Source: SpSt-398 sp041752235 (lineage in GTDB: Bacteria; Bacteroidota; Bacteroidia; Chitinophagales; Chitinophagaceae). From it: a stretch of DNA of 64,000 nucleotides. The stretch is from contig JBGSHM010000023.1 of the NCBI GenBank assembly GCA_041752235.1, positions 62,001-126,000 on the forward strand, read 5' to 3'. The notes below the pieces were generated by a model. The model was not told where the DNA came from and made no database searches. It worked only from the letters and a program-made list of their open reading frames with translations. The translations under genes were made by a program, and so were the position numbers. This document shows positions 52,859 to 63,200 of this stretch, piece by piece (position 1 is the first letter of the stretch; the number at the start of each line of letters is the position of its first letter).

Positions 52859-54218
52859 ACAGCCCGTTCTCGCTGACCAGCCAAACAATCGCTGTCATCG
52901 CAATCGCTCCCAATTCCAATTCTCTTTTATTTACGGCTTCAAATACGTCATTGGGGGCATGATGGTGATCAAAATATCGTTGGCTATTCGGATTCACGCC
53001 ACACATGACGGTGCCAAATTTGCGTAGCGGACCAATATCGGCGCCACCGCCGCCGTCGGGCATATCATACACTCCGTAGGGTCTGAACAGGGGTAACCAA
53101 CTCCGGATCTTAGCCACTTGTTCGGGCTTACCACTTAAACCCAATGTCTCCACCCCAAATCCTCCGGCATCACTTTCGGCAGCAAACAGATGCATCTCTT
53201 TATTTTTTTCAGCAAAATCGGCATAAGCCTGACCACCCCTCAACCCATTCTCTTCATTCATAAACATCACGGCGCGGATGGTGCGCTTGGGTTTCCAACC
53301 CAGGGCCTTGATGGCACGAATCACTTCAATGCTCTGCATGCATCCGGTGCCATCATCATGTGCGCCTTCCGCCAGGTCCCAACTATCCAGGTGACCACCT
53401 ACCGTCAGGATCTCCTCAGGCTTCTCGCTTCCTCTGATCTCTCCGATCACATTAAAGCTTTGAACATCCGGGTAGTGGCGGCAATTCATTTTTACAAACA
53501 ATTCTACCTTCTTTGTTTTGGCCAGCAGGTTGTGCAGCCATTCCGCATCCAATGTGCTGCAAGCCAGGGCCGGGATGGAATCCACCCCTTTTTCATATCG
53601 CGTTGTTCCGGTATGCGGGTTATTATCGAGCGCATGTGTCACACTGCGGATCATAACTGCCACAGCACCCAATTTGGCGGCCTCTACTGGACCGCTGCTC
53701 CGGTATCTGACCGCATCTCCATACCCACCTTGTACCAGTTCGGGGCGCATGGGATAATTAAAGAAAACGATCTTCCCTTTTACTTTATCTGCCCCCAGGG
53801 CCTTTAACTCGTCAAAATTGGCAACTTCCACTACCTCGGCCTTTAAACCGGCAGCGGGTGTCCCTACACTCATACCCAGCGCACAGACCGAAAGAGCCTT
53901 TTGCGAACCTCCCCAATAAACGATCCCCTTTTCTTTGGCCCCACGTTCCCAACGCGGCACCATACAGGGTTGAAGCCAAACCGTATCAGCCCCGGCTTCG
54001 CGCAACATACGCGCCGTTTCCTGAACGGCTTTTTCGGCCTTGGGCGAACCACTCAGTCGCGGGCCGACTTTTTTGCACAGAAAATGGAGATTGGAATAGG
54101 CTTTGCCATGCTGAAGTATCTCATTGGCAATCTTCCGTATGGCTACACAATCGGGGTTTTGCCCAAAGAGGGAAATAAAAATCACAGAAAATCCAAACAA
54201 AAGGGCTGGTTTTCTCAT
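52857..54218 (-). CDS. secreted M28 family metallopeptidase with PA domain
   Basis: The 453-residue protein has a signal peptide (MRKPALLFGFSVIFISLFGQ), a PA domain (KGKIVFFNYPMRPELVQGG...) and an M28 catalytic domain. The zinc ligands and catalytic residues are in GGHLDSWDLAEGAHDDGTG, MNEENGLRG, AESDAGGF and FDHHHAPNDV. It is an aminopeptidase or carboxypeptidase of the plasma glutamate carboxypeptidase type and is probably periplasmic. A longer frame start is possible but would precede the signal peptide with basic residues. Confidence 0.88.
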   Translation of the reverse strand: MRKPALLFGFSVIFISLFGQNPDCVAIRKIANEILQHGKAYSNLHFLCKKVGPRLSGSPKAEKAVQETARMLREAGADTVWLQPCMVPRWERGAKEKGIVYWGGSQKALSVCALGMSVGTPAAGLKAEVVEVANFDELKALGADKVKGKIVFFNYPMRPELVQGGYGDAVRYRSSGPVEAAKLGAVAVMIRSVTHALDNNPHTGTTRYEKGVDSIPALACSTLDAEWLHNLLAKTKKVELFVKMNCRHYPDVQSFNVIGEIRGSEKPEEILTVGGHLDSWDLAEGAHDDGTGCMQSIEVIRAIKALGWKPKRTIRAVMFMNEENGLRGGQAYADFAEKNKEMHLFAAESDAGGFGVETLGLSGKPEQVAKIRSWLPLFRPYGVYDMPDGGGGADIGPLRKFGTVMCGVNPNSQRYFDHHHAPNDVFEAVNKRELELGAIAMTAIVWLVSENGL

Positions 54219-54342
54219 TGCAGTTGGTTTTGGCTTAAAGCTAAAGAATCGCGGTTTTTGTAACAAATATTTGATGATCGGTGGAACCATTCACCTTTAA
54301 TCCTGTTTAACTTGCACAAATAATCTTAATATTACGCCTGAA

Positions 54343-55461
54343 ATGAAGATCGGTATTGTTTGTTATCCAACGTTTGGCGGTTCCGGAGTTTTGGCTACAG
54401 AATTAGGCAAGGCCCTGGCCGATAAAGGCCACCAGGTGCACTTTATCACCTATCAACAGCCCGTACGCCTGGCTGCTTTTACCCCAAATATTTTGTATCA
54501 TGAGGTTCAGGTCCCAACCTACCCCTTGTTCGATTACCCACCCTACGAAACGGCCCTGGCCAGTACCCTGGTGGATGTGATCAAGAATCACCAGCTCGAC
54601 CTGCTGCATGTACATTACGCAATCCCCCATGCGGCAGCGGCTTATATGGCCAAACAGATTCTGGCAAAAGAAGGAATGGCTATTCCTGTTATCACCACCC
54701 TTCATGGTACCGATATTACACTGGTTGGTCGTGATAAGACCTATGAGCCGGTGGTTACTTTTTCCATCAATGAAAGCGATGCCATAACCGCGGTATCCAA
54801 TAACCTGCGGGATGAGACCTATAGCCATTTTAAAATCACGAAAGAGATCGAAGTCATTTATAACTTTGTAGATGTCAGTCGTTTTCAGAAGAAACCATTC
54901 GACGCGTTCCGAAAAGTGATCGCTCCCAATGGAGAACGCATCCTCCTGCATGCCTCCAACTTCCGAAAATTAAAAAGGGTACAGGATGTAGTCAAGATAT
55001 TTGCCAGTGTACAAAAAGAGATCCCATCCAAACTACTCTTTGTCGGGGATGGTCCTGAACGAATGACCGCGGAGGAATTGTGTCGTAGCCTGCACCTATG
55101 TGATCATATCCAATTCGTAGGCAAACAGGAACAAATGGAGGATATTCTTGCCATTGCGGATCTATTCCTACTTACCTCCGAATATGAAAGCTTTGGATTG
55201 GCGGCCCTTGAAGCCATGGCGGCAGGTGTACCCGTTGTGTCCACCAATGCCGGTGGTTTAAAAGAAATAAATATAGATGGTGTAACGGGCTATATGGGCG
55301 ATGTAGGCGATGTGGAAACCATGGGCAAACAAGCCCTTAGCATACTAAAGGACGATGCCACTTTAAAAGGATTTAAGACCCGGGCAGCAGAACATGCGAG
55401 GAAATTTGATATACATCATATCATTCCGGTGTACGAGAAACTTTACGAGCGGTTTTTATGA
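54343..55461 (+). CDS. bshA: N-acetyl-alpha-D-glucosaminyl L-malate synthase (bacillithiol synthesis)
   Basis: The 372-residue GT4 glycosyltransferase has CYPTFGGSGVLATELG at the N-terminus, HVHYAIPHAAAAYMA around 90, TLHGTDITLVG and the nucleotide-sugar motif YESFGLAALEAMAAGVPVV near 285. It makes GlcNAc-malate from UDP-GlcNAc, the first step to bacillithiol. bshB and bshC are not in the window. Its presence means the cell probably uses bacillithiol, relevant to the peroxiredoxin and OsmC at the other end. Confidence 0.93.
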   Translation: MKIGIVCYPTFGGSGVLATELGKALADKGHQVHFITYQQPVRLAAFTPNILYHEVQVPTYPLFDYPPYETALASTLVDVIKNHQLDLLHVHYAIPHAAAAYMAKQILAKEGMAIPVITTLHGTDITLVGRDKTYEPVVTFSINESDAITAVSNNLRDETYSHFKITKEIEVIYNFVDVSRFQKKPFDAFRKVIAPNGERILLHASNFRKLKRVQDVVKIFASVQKEIPSKLLFVGDGPERMTAEELCRSLHLCDHIQFVGKQEQMEDILAIADLFLLTSEYESFGLAALEAMAAGVPVVSTNAGGLKEINIDGVTGYMGDVGDVETMGKQALSILKDDATLKGFKTRAAEHARKFDIHHIIPVYEKLYERFL

Positions 55462-55535
55462 CTTGACCGCAAAGACGCAAAAGAGCGCTAAGTTAATTCT
55501 TAGCGCTCTTTTGCGTTATTGCGACTTTGGGGTTA
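55462..55535. repeat. family B repeat, copy B9
   Basis: GACCGCAAAGACGCAAAAGAG and CTCTTTTGCGTTATTGCGAC pair with AGCGCTAAG/CTTAGCGCT at the tip. It lies between convergent genes. Confidence 0.85.
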
Positions 55536-55537
55536 TA

Positions 55538-56845
55538 TCATTTTCTTCTGAGCCAAATTTCCGGGTTCACATTCTTACTCTCATCCATCAGGATAAAATC
55601 GATTTTCCCTCCATTCCCTTCATCATCATTCCCGGCACGACCAAGCACCTGTCCCTGGCTGATCTGATCGCCTTTTTTGACGGTAACCCCGGTAAGGTTG
55701 CTATACGTGGTAAAATATTTCCCATGGCGGATCACGACGATCACTTCATCGGCCAAGCGGCTTACACCCGCTACTTCTCCTTTGAATACAGCTTTTACCG
55801 GAGTGCCGGGATTGGTAGAAAAAGTAACGCCGGGATTATCGTCGATCAGTGGTTTACTTTTCTCGGAGAGGTAATACTCATAGCGGCCAAATTTCAGTTT
55901 TACATCACCCGCCACCGGCCAGGGTAGTTTACCCTTATTCAATTCAAAATTATCATTCAAGGCTACATCCGCTTCGGTCAGATCCAAATAATTCGTTTTG
56001 GCAGGTGCGGCCTTTGGTTTGTTGGTGACGGCTCCCACATCCGCATTCCCGGTCTTGGGCTTATCAGCGGGTTTATTGGCTGCTTCTTCCGCAGCCTTTC
56101 GTTTGGCTTCCCGAATCGCTTCGTCCTTGGCTCTTCGTACGATCGCGTCGATCTGGTTCTGCAGATCACGGAACCTTTTGCGTTTGGCCGTGAGTTCCTT
56201 TTCGATATCCTTTTGTTTGGATTTCAGTTGGTTCACCACCATGCTTTGTTCCCGTTTGGTGCCCTCCAGTTTCTTGGCTTCATCGGCCTGAGCATCCAGT
56301 ACCTTGTTCTTTTCATTTTTCTTACTGATCATCTCGTCCTTCCGCTGCTCGATCTTACGCTGTGTTTCCTGGATATTCTCAACCTGTTGCTGCCGATAGG
56401 TTCGGTAGCTGCGGAGATAGGCGATACGTTTCAAGGCATCGGCAAAACCATTGGCAGAGAAAATGAAATTGAGAAAGTTAAACGTACCGCGGTTCTTGTA
56501 CGTGTAAACGATGCTCTTGGCATATTGTTCTTTTAGGGTATCAAGCTGCTTCTGCAGACGATAGATTTCAATATTACTAAGGTAAAGGTCATCATTGATA
56601 AACTTGATCTCCCGACTGATCGTACCCAATACCCGGTTCTGAAGGTCGAGTTTGCGTTTGATCAATCCCAACTGGTTGATGGATTGCCGGGTTTGGCCCT
56701 GCACCTTGTTGTACATCCCTTCGATCTCTTTGATCTCGTTCTGAATCTCCTGTTTCTCCTTTTCGATCTTCTCTTTTTCCACCTGGGCCACAGAGGCCAG
56801 GGTCAACAATAACATCCAGACGCCGATAAAGATTTTCTTTTGCAT
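55538..56845 (-). CDS. EnvC-like murein hydrolase activator (coiled coil plus degenerate M23 domain)
   Basis: The 435-residue protein has a signal peptide (MQKKIFIGVWMLLLTLASVAQ), a long coiled coil at ~22-250, a Pro/Lys/Ala linker and a LytM/M23 domain in the last ~130 residues. The metal motif HXH of active M23 enzymes is replaced (GNGGKIDFILMDE), and the first His-Asp pair is also absent, so it probably activates amidases rather than cutting wall itself, as EnvC does. It acts in the periplasm in cell division. It is followed leftward by a family B hairpin. Confidence 0.87.
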   Translation of the reverse strand: MQKKIFIGVWMLLLTLASVAQVEKEKIEKEKQEIQNEIKEIEGMYNKVQGQTRQSINQLGLIKRKLDLQNRVLGTISREIKFINDDLYLSNIEIYRLQKQLDTLKEQYAKSIVYTYKNRGTFNFLNFIFSANGFADALKRIAYLRSYRTYRQQQVENIQETQRKIEQRKDEMISKKNEKNKVLDAQADEAKKLEGTKREQSMVVNQLKSKQKDIEKELTAKRKRFRDLQNQIDAIVRRAKDEAIREAKRKAAEEAANKPADKPKTGNADVGAVTNKPKAAPAKTNYLDLTEADVALNDNFELNKGKLPWPVAGDVKLKFGRYEYYLSEKSKPLIDDNPGVTFSTNPGTPVKAVFKGEVAGVSRLADEVIVVIRHGKYFTTYSNLTGVTVKKGDQISQGQVLGRAGNDDEGNGGKIDFILMDESKNVNPEIWLRRK

Positions 56846-56905
56846 GGGTATTGGTGTGTTTTCGGTAAAAAAGAAATAACGGTCAGTTCTTTGTTTAATT
56901 ATCCC

Positions 56906-57730
56906 TTAATTGATCCTTGTATAATTTTTAGGAATTGTAAAGGGAAATGTTAAGGTTTCATTAAACTCATATTGCTTAAAATTAAGCTTTATATCCAATT
57001 TTGTCTTCTCCGTAACCGTAATTATCCGATTGGTGGAAAAAGGGAATCCCTTTTTATTCTCATATTCTGCATAATTCAGATAAGCTGTCCGGTTGCGGAG
57101 CACATCCACATCATCCAGTTTACTGTTCAATACCAGATGGTCATTGTCATTGAAGGTGATCAGGTGTTTGAACCATTCTCCATAGCTGAGCATGGAGATC
57201 ATATTCGCTGAGGTGGTATAGGAAACAAAATTGGTATCCAGGAATACAGGGTTCCCTATGATCAGATCCTGAATCGATCCAAGGTCAAAAGGCAGGGAGA
57301 CGATCTCCTGGAGATATTCCATGGACCGGGCCTGATATTCCTTATCGAGTTTATTCAGAATGAAAATGCTGTCTCTGGTCACCAATACCCGCATGCCTTC
57401 AATGCCCAATGCGCCGTTGACAGAGAACCAGGCCACACTGTCTTTGAAAAGGCGGACAAAGACATTTACATCATATTTCTTCCCATCCCCACCTACATAG
57501 TCCACTCCGATCTTGGCGGAAAATGTCTTGTAGTCAATGCGGTTATTATTAAGTTTATCAAAAGCCAGGTCAATAAATCTTGCCGTATCCGCTTTCCCGT
57601 CATTCACCAATACAACAACCGCCGTGGAATCCTTTTTGGCAATGGCTGTTTGGATCTGCTTGGTGGACCGGCAGGAGATCAGGGCCAGAATGGAAAAAAA
57701 TGCAGAAATTAATAAAAGCGATTTGTTCAT
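56906..57730 (-). CDS. DUF4292 lipoprotein
   Basis: The 274-residue protein has a lipoprotein signal (ISAFFSILALISC, Cys20) and a LolB-like region (FSAKIGVDYVGGDGKKYDVNVFVRLFKDSVAWFSVNG). It is conserved in Bacteroidota next to the EnvC-like gene, 60 bp downstream here. It may handle lipids or lipoproteins at the outer membrane. The exact role is unknown. Confidence 0.82.
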   Translation of the reverse strand: MNKSLLLISAFFSILALISCRSTKQIQTAIAKKDSTAVVVLVNDGKADTARFIDLAFDKLNNNRIDYKTFSAKIGVDYVGGDGKKYDVNVFVRLFKDSVAWFSVNGALGIEGMRVLVTRDSIFILNKLDKEYQARSMEYLQEIVSLPFDLGSIQDLIIGNPVFLDTNFVSYTTSANMISMLSYGEWFKHLITFNDNDHLVLNSKLDDVDVLRNRTAYLNYAEYENKKGFPFSTNRIITVTEKTKLDIKLNFKQYEFNETLTFPFTIPKNYTRIN

Positions 57731-57829
57731 TTAGATTATGGGATTCATTTTGCCAATGCTCAACTTATTTTTCTAAGATGCAGGAAATACAGGATTTCCA
57801 CGAATTTACATTATAACCTTTTTGGGTGC

Positions 57830-58264
57830 CTATTGTTTTCCGGTATGCCCAAATCCTCCTTCTCCCCGTTGTGACTTCTCTAATTCATCCACTTCCGCCC
57901 ATTTAATTTGTGTTACCTGTTGAAATACCATTTGCGCGATGCGGTCACCGGGATGAATGGTCTGGTCCTCGCTGGAAAGATTCACCAAAATAACCTTGAT
58001 CTCTCCCCGGTAATCGGCATCAATGGTACCCGGTGTATTCAGGCATGTGATTCCTTGTTTGATTGCCAGCCCGCTTCGGGGGCGTACCTGAGCCTCATAG
58101 CCAAGGGGAATTTCCAAAAATATACCCGTAGGTATTAACGTTCGCTCCAGGGGTTTAAGTACAACCACCCCGTTAAGTTCTGCCCGCAGGTCCATACCCG
58201 ATGACCCCGGTGTGGCATAGGCCGGAAGTGGATTGGATGATCGGTTGATGATGCGAATGGTCAT
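57830..58264 (-). CDS. dut: deoxyuridine 5'-triphosphate nucleotidohydrolase (dUTPase)
   Basis: The 144-residue trimeric enzyme has all five motifs: PGSSGMDLRA, RPRSGLAIK, GTIDADYRGEI, GDRIAQMVF and RGEGGFGHTG (His where most have Ser). It converts dUTP to dUMP. It is likely transcribed toward the DUF4292 and EnvC-like genes, as in many relatives. Confidence 0.95.
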   Translation of the reverse strand: MTIRIINRSSNPLPAYATPGSSGMDLRAELNGVVVLKPLERTLIPTGIFLEIPLGYEAQVRPRSGLAIKQGITCLNTPGTIDADYRGEIKVILVNLSSEDQTIHPGDRIAQMVFQQVTQIKWAEVDELEKSQRGEGGFGHTGKQ

Positions 58265-58412
58265 ACTTTTTTTGGTAGCTAAAAGCTGTGCTAAAAGCTA
58301 TTAGCTATTAGCTGTTAGCCTTTAGCTATTAGCTGTTTGTTTATATTTCTATTCTGTATATCTTACAATTTAATCTTCTCAACTAATAGCTAATAGCTAA
58401 CAGCAAAAGCTA
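58265..58412. repeat. family C repeat, long copy C7
   Basis: GCTATTAGCTATTAGCTGTTAG and similar words are followed, after an AT-rich loop, by CTAATAGCTAATAGCTAACAG. It fills the gap between ispF and dut and contributes the ispF stop codon. Confidence 0.8.
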
Positions 58413-58889
58413 TAACTGCTCCACCAGCACCGTCGCATACGCCACCACACCTTCTTCACGACCGACAAAGCCCAATTTCTCTGTGGTGGTTGCCTTGATA
58501 GAAACATCCCGGATGGTTAATCCAATGAGGTGGGCGATGGTTTCCTGCATGGCAAGAACATAGGGTTTGATCTTGGGGGCTTCGAGACAGAGCGTGCTAT
58601 CAATATTAACCACCCTGTATCCGTGTTGGTGTAGCAGGTCAATGGTACGTTTCAAAAGAATTTTGCTGTCGATATCCTTGAACTCGGCCGAAGTATCCGG
58701 GAAATGGGTGCCGATATCACCCAGCGCCAGGGCGCCAAGAAGGGCATCACATATGGCATGGAGCAAAACATCCGCGTCGCTATGCCCCAACGCCCCTTTT
58801 GTATGCGGGATCAATACCCCGCCCAACCACAGGTCACGCCCCTCTACGAGGCGGTGAAAATCAACTCCGGAACCGATGCGTAGAGACAT
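58410..58889 (-). CDS. ispF: 2-C-methyl-D-erythritol 2,4-cyclodiphosphate synthase
   Basis: The 159-residue enzyme of the MEP isoprenoid pathway shows the zinc site SGVDFHRL (residues 7-14), GHSDADVLLHAICDALLGA and GDIGTHFPDTS. The ATG at 58889 (MSLRIGSG) is used; an earlier TTG two codons upstream is possible. The last codon region overlaps repeat C7. Confidence 0.95.
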   Translation of the reverse strand: MSLRIGSGVDFHRLVEGRDLWLGGVLIPHTKGALGHSDADVLLHAICDALLGALALGDIGTHFPDTSAEFKDIDSKILLKRTIDLLHQHGYRVVNIDSTLCLEAPKIKPYVLAMQETIAHLIGLTIRDVSIKATTTEKLGFVGREEGVVAYATVLVEQL

Positions 58890-58915
58890 AGTCAAATTTG
58901 AAGCAAAATTACTTC

Positions 58916-59018
58916 ATACAAATAAGGAATAAGAAATAAAAAAATAAGGAATGAGAAAGTGACTCCTCATTCCTTATTTTTTTATTTCTTATTCCTTATT
59001 CCTTATTCTTATTCGCTC
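58916..59018. repeat. family E repeat, copy E2
   Basis: AATAAGGAATAAGAAATAAA pairs with TTTATTTCTTATTCCTTATT. It fills the gap between porV and ispF. Confidence 0.8.
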
Positions 59019-59023
59019 AAACC

Positions 59024-60175
59024 TTACTCGGCTCCACCCAGATCAAACACCAGCGAGAAACGCAGGGTATTTGACAAGGGGTTTCTGTCAACACCACTTC
59101 CGGAAGGAAGCAGGTAAGAGAAATCCAAACCAAAGCTGCTGTATTTGATACCCACACCGGTAGCAAAATAACGGCGGTTACCTTTTGTTTTGTCTTCGTG
59201 GAAATAACCGGCACGCAGGGAGAATTGGTCGTTGTATGTGTATTCAGCACCTACAGACACCTGGAATTCTTTGATCTCTTCGCCAAAACCACCGGGAGCA
59301 TCACCAAAAGAGCTGAACCAGCTTCCAACCACACCTTTGCTGTAATAATCGTCGATCTGTTGTTGGGAAGCAGGGCTTTCAGGAGGCGTAGGCACCAACA
59401 GTTTGTTGAGGTCCACACCAAACATCAGCTTGTTGCTTTCGTTGAACACTTTGGTATAGGTAGTTCCCAGGCCAAGGTTGGCGGGAATGAAATCTTTTTG
59501 ATCAGCATTGTCTGTGTAAGAGATCTTGGAACCAAGATTGCTCAACACCGCGCCAAATGCCCATCCCTGTCCAGCTTCGTTATGTCCGTTGGTATAAAAA
59601 GAGATATCACCGGCAACGGCATTACCAGCTTTGTAGGTATTACCAGCGGCGGCACCACCTGCCAGGTTAGAATAAATGTATTTCAAACCCACACCGATAC
59701 CAGAACGGGGAGACAATTTGCGGGAGTAACCAAAATCCAACCCGAACTCGCGGGGACGGAAAGTATTCAGGTCATTACCCTGGTTGTCGGTGAACTGGAT
59801 ATTACCCAGGTTAAAATAACGAAGGGAACCAGAAATAGCCTGGTCATCATCTAATTTATAATAACCGGAAACAGCGGCGAGGTAAACATCATTCAGGATC
59901 TGTTTCAGCCAGGGAGTATAGGAAGCCGAAATAGCACCCTTTTTCTCATTGAAAGGCGTTTTTGCCAGGTTCCAAAAACCAGAGTTAGCATCCGGAGTGG
60001 TGGCAATGGCCAAATCACCCATACCGGCTGCACGGGCATCCGGGGCAATACGAAGAAAAGGAACCGCAGTGGTCACTACGTTCAATTTCTCCGCTTGTGC
60101 CGAAGAAAGCATAGGCACAAATACAGACATGATAAATGCTACAGCAGTTAGTTTAATAGCAGTTGGTCTCATCAT
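59024..60175 (-). CDS. porV: type IX secretion outer membrane protein PorV (LptO)
   Basis: The 383-residue FadL-like barrel has a signal peptide (TAVAFIMSVFVPMLSSAQA) followed by VTTAVPFLRIAPDARAAGMGD, the PorV signature. It carries cargo from the translocon to the PorU sortase. It follows porU with an 81-bp gap and the same direction, as in other Bacteroidota. A weak AT hairpin (AAAATTTCA/TGAAATTTT, 60217-60243) lies in between. Confidence 0.93.
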   Translation of the reverse strand: MMRPTAIKLTAVAFIMSVFVPMLSSAQAEKLNVVTTAVPFLRIAPDARAAGMGDLAIATTPDANSGFWNLAKTPFNEKKGAISASYTPWLKQILNDVYLAAVSGYYKLDDDQAISGSLRYFNLGNIQFTDNQGNDLNTFRPREFGLDFGYSRKLSPRSGIGVGLKYIYSNLAGGAAAGNTYKAGNAVAGDISFYTNGHNEAGQGWAFGAVLSNLGSKISYTDNADQKDFIPANLGLGTTYTKVFNESNKLMFGVDLNKLLVPTPPESPASQQQIDDYYSKGVVGSWFSSFGDAPGGFGEEIKEFQVSVGAEYTYNDQFSLRAGYFHEDKTKGNRRYFATGVGIKYSSFGLDFSYLLPSGSGVDRNPLSNTLRFSLVFDLGGAE

Positions 60176-60255
60176 TAAGAGTTTAAATTATTGGTGTGTA
60201 AATATATGGTAAAATGAAAATTTCAGTTCTAAAATGAAATTTTTTCTTCTGACAA

Positions 60256-63200
60256 TCAAAAAACTACAAGTTTCTCGATAATGGTATTCGATTTCAATTG
60301 TGAAGTGGAGACCCGGAGTTTGTATAGGTATACTCCCCGGCCGATCCTGGCACCAAAATCATCGCGACCGTCCCATTCGACTTCACTTGAACGATTTCCG
60401 GGGGTGTTTATTGTCTGGGAAATACGCTTTATTATTTTTCCGGAGATAGTAAATATTTGAATATCAACCCTTAAGTCCTCGCCAGGGCGATTATGCTCAA
60501 ACCAAAAATTCGTGTGTGTGGTGAAAGGATTGGGATAATTCAATACTCGATTGATAATCAACGCTTCATCATCGACTACTTCAAAGGTCAGTTCGATTTC
60601 GGAAGAATTGTTCATCACATCCCAGGCTTTGATCCTTAATCGATGGGGACCAGGTGCAAAGGCCGGAAGTTGAAAACGAAGGCTTCCTGCTTTATAATTA
60701 TCCGCTTCAGCTTCGTAAAAGTCATTTAAAATGAAATAGTTATCATTATCATCGTCCACCGTCACCACGATATCGTGGCCAATCCCGGATTGAATGGTAT
60801 TGATACCGGAGGAGTCATTGAACCGAAGTACCAGAACAGGTCTTGCATTGGAAATACCTCCATTCACGAATTTTTCATCATTCAACCAGGCGCGTATCCC
60901 CGGGCCTTCATTATCGTTATCTACGATTCCGGTATTTCCACCGGATACAAACTGGGTGAAATACCCTCCGGCTTCCCGGGTGCCATCTTCCGCATAAAAA
61001 CTCATTTTCCCATTCCCAAAAGCCGGATTAAGATCACGGGGCACTTTGAATTCCAACTCAAACCGACCATTTCGAACCGTTGACCGCCCCCGAAAAATGA
61101 CGATATCCCTGACCTGGAAATCCCTGACCGGACTACCCGGGTCATTGCCCAGTGTGCTGGCCCTTCTTTCTTTGTCAAAAACGGTGGTGTAAGCATTCCC
61201 CTGAAAACCGGTTTGGATATTGCCTTGCGCATCGGTAACCACCCCTTCGATCTTCACTTTTTCCATGGAACTCAGTGTATCTGAAGGCCCAACCGGGACC
61301 CCATTGATCCGATCCGCCCGAATGGATAAAGCAGGAAATCCCAACGTAAGGGCCGGATCACCGAGCAGGGTAAACTTCCGGTTATTGACGATATCCGTGG
61401 AATTTTGATAGGTGAAATTTTTGGCCTCTTTAACCGCCTCGCCAAGACTTCGGTAGCTGCCGTCTGATTTAGGCGCCAGGGCAATGGCGAGATAATTATT
61501 GTTCATGACCCGGTTGCTAAAAGCAAAGACCAACCGAGTAGTGGTCATCAATGCAATGGCACCGGTTTTTTCTCGTAACAAAAGATCTTCGCCAATGGAA
61601 GGCGCGATCGGATTATCAAAAGGCGCGAAATCACAGGTCGCGGTAATGAACAATGGCAGGCGGTTGGGATTGGTCCAGGAATTAACCTGATCCTGATCCA
61701 GTACCACCTCCTCGGCCAACCTGCGAAAGCTGCCATGCCCACTGTAGTTCCAAATCAATGTGCCATTGATGAACCGGTTCCTGACCAGGTCATTCACCAC
61801 AGGATATCTTTCCGCCCCTGAAACAGTTTCCTGCGTAAAGGCATCGAGATAGATTTTTTCGAGATCCATTAATGCATTGGCCTGGGCTGATGTAGCGGTG
61901 ATGATCTCGGCATCTTCGATATGGAGGTTCTGGTCTTCATCATCCGCAATAAACGTAATCTTGTTTCGCCAGGGTCCCAGGCTTGCCCGGTCATGATAGG
62001 CAATGACCTTATCCACATAGGCCGTTGCCTGTGAAATCTGGTTGGCTGGAATGCGTCCGATTCCAATATCAAGCAGGTTCGTGATCGCTTGTGAATTGAT
62101 ATCTTCCTGATCATCGAGGTATCCAAAAAAATCGTCACTGGTATAGGTGCTTAATGGATCCAGAGAAGCACTGTGCTGATAACCCGGTACAAGATTCGTA
62201 TTTCCCTGTAACCTGTTTTTGTAATCGAAGGAAGCGTCGCCAAATAGAGCCAGAAAACGGGGAGTGGTTCCACCGGCTGACCTGGCCCTGTCATAAAACA
62301 TTTTCACGCAATTGCGTATGGCAGATGGATCAGGTTGCCCGGAGGAGAATTCCTGATAGATCTCGTTGGTCGTTAACACCGCTACCTGCCATTGATTTCT
62401 TTGCCGGTGATATTGGGCCAGGCGGTTAGCCTGTGTAAGGAGGAAGGGGGGTGTAACAAGGATATAATCAGGCACCGCAAGCCCATGAATATCCTGGTTC
62501 GCGATTCGGCCCTGCGCAGTGGGCGTTAAGTATCCCTGAAAGGCAATGTATTCTCTGAGATCAGGAGCCTCATCGCGAAACCGAAACTCATTTCCACTTA
62601 AGGTTCCTGTCTTTCGCACAGGAGACAAGGGATTGGTAACCTCCCATACCTGGACAGAAGCATTCGCACCGGATAAAACAAACTCTACAAGCGATTGGCC
62701 AACCAGACCGGGGTCACGGAAATCCAATTGTGTAAGGCCAGTCAGGTTCAGGGGCTTTCGATGAAATATTTCAAACCAGTTGAGCCAGGCCTGTGAATTA
62801 AAACTGCCGGGTATATACGAGTAGCTAAGGGTTAGCGCTGTGGAAGGCGCTGTGGTGGCGACCACCGATTCCTCCTCCCGGGCAAAAAGGTCATACGCAC
62901 CGGAACTGGTAGCAGGGATCGTGATCTGGGCGATGACCGGATCATTGAGTTTAAGGTCAAAACGCCCGGCTGTACCAATGCTTCGGGCAATGAGCCGGCT
63001 CCGGACCGTGACCGGATTACCTGGCAAAAAACTTCCGGGTAAGGTGAAGGATCGGGTGAGGGTCTTACCTGGCGCATCGGTGAATTCCTCTCCATACCAT
63101 TCTTTTCCACTGGATAAAAGGTTTACGGTATCCAATTCATGGGCGTACCTGTACAAAAATTGGTTGGTCGTAACACTTGGAGATCCGGTGGCATTGGTGG

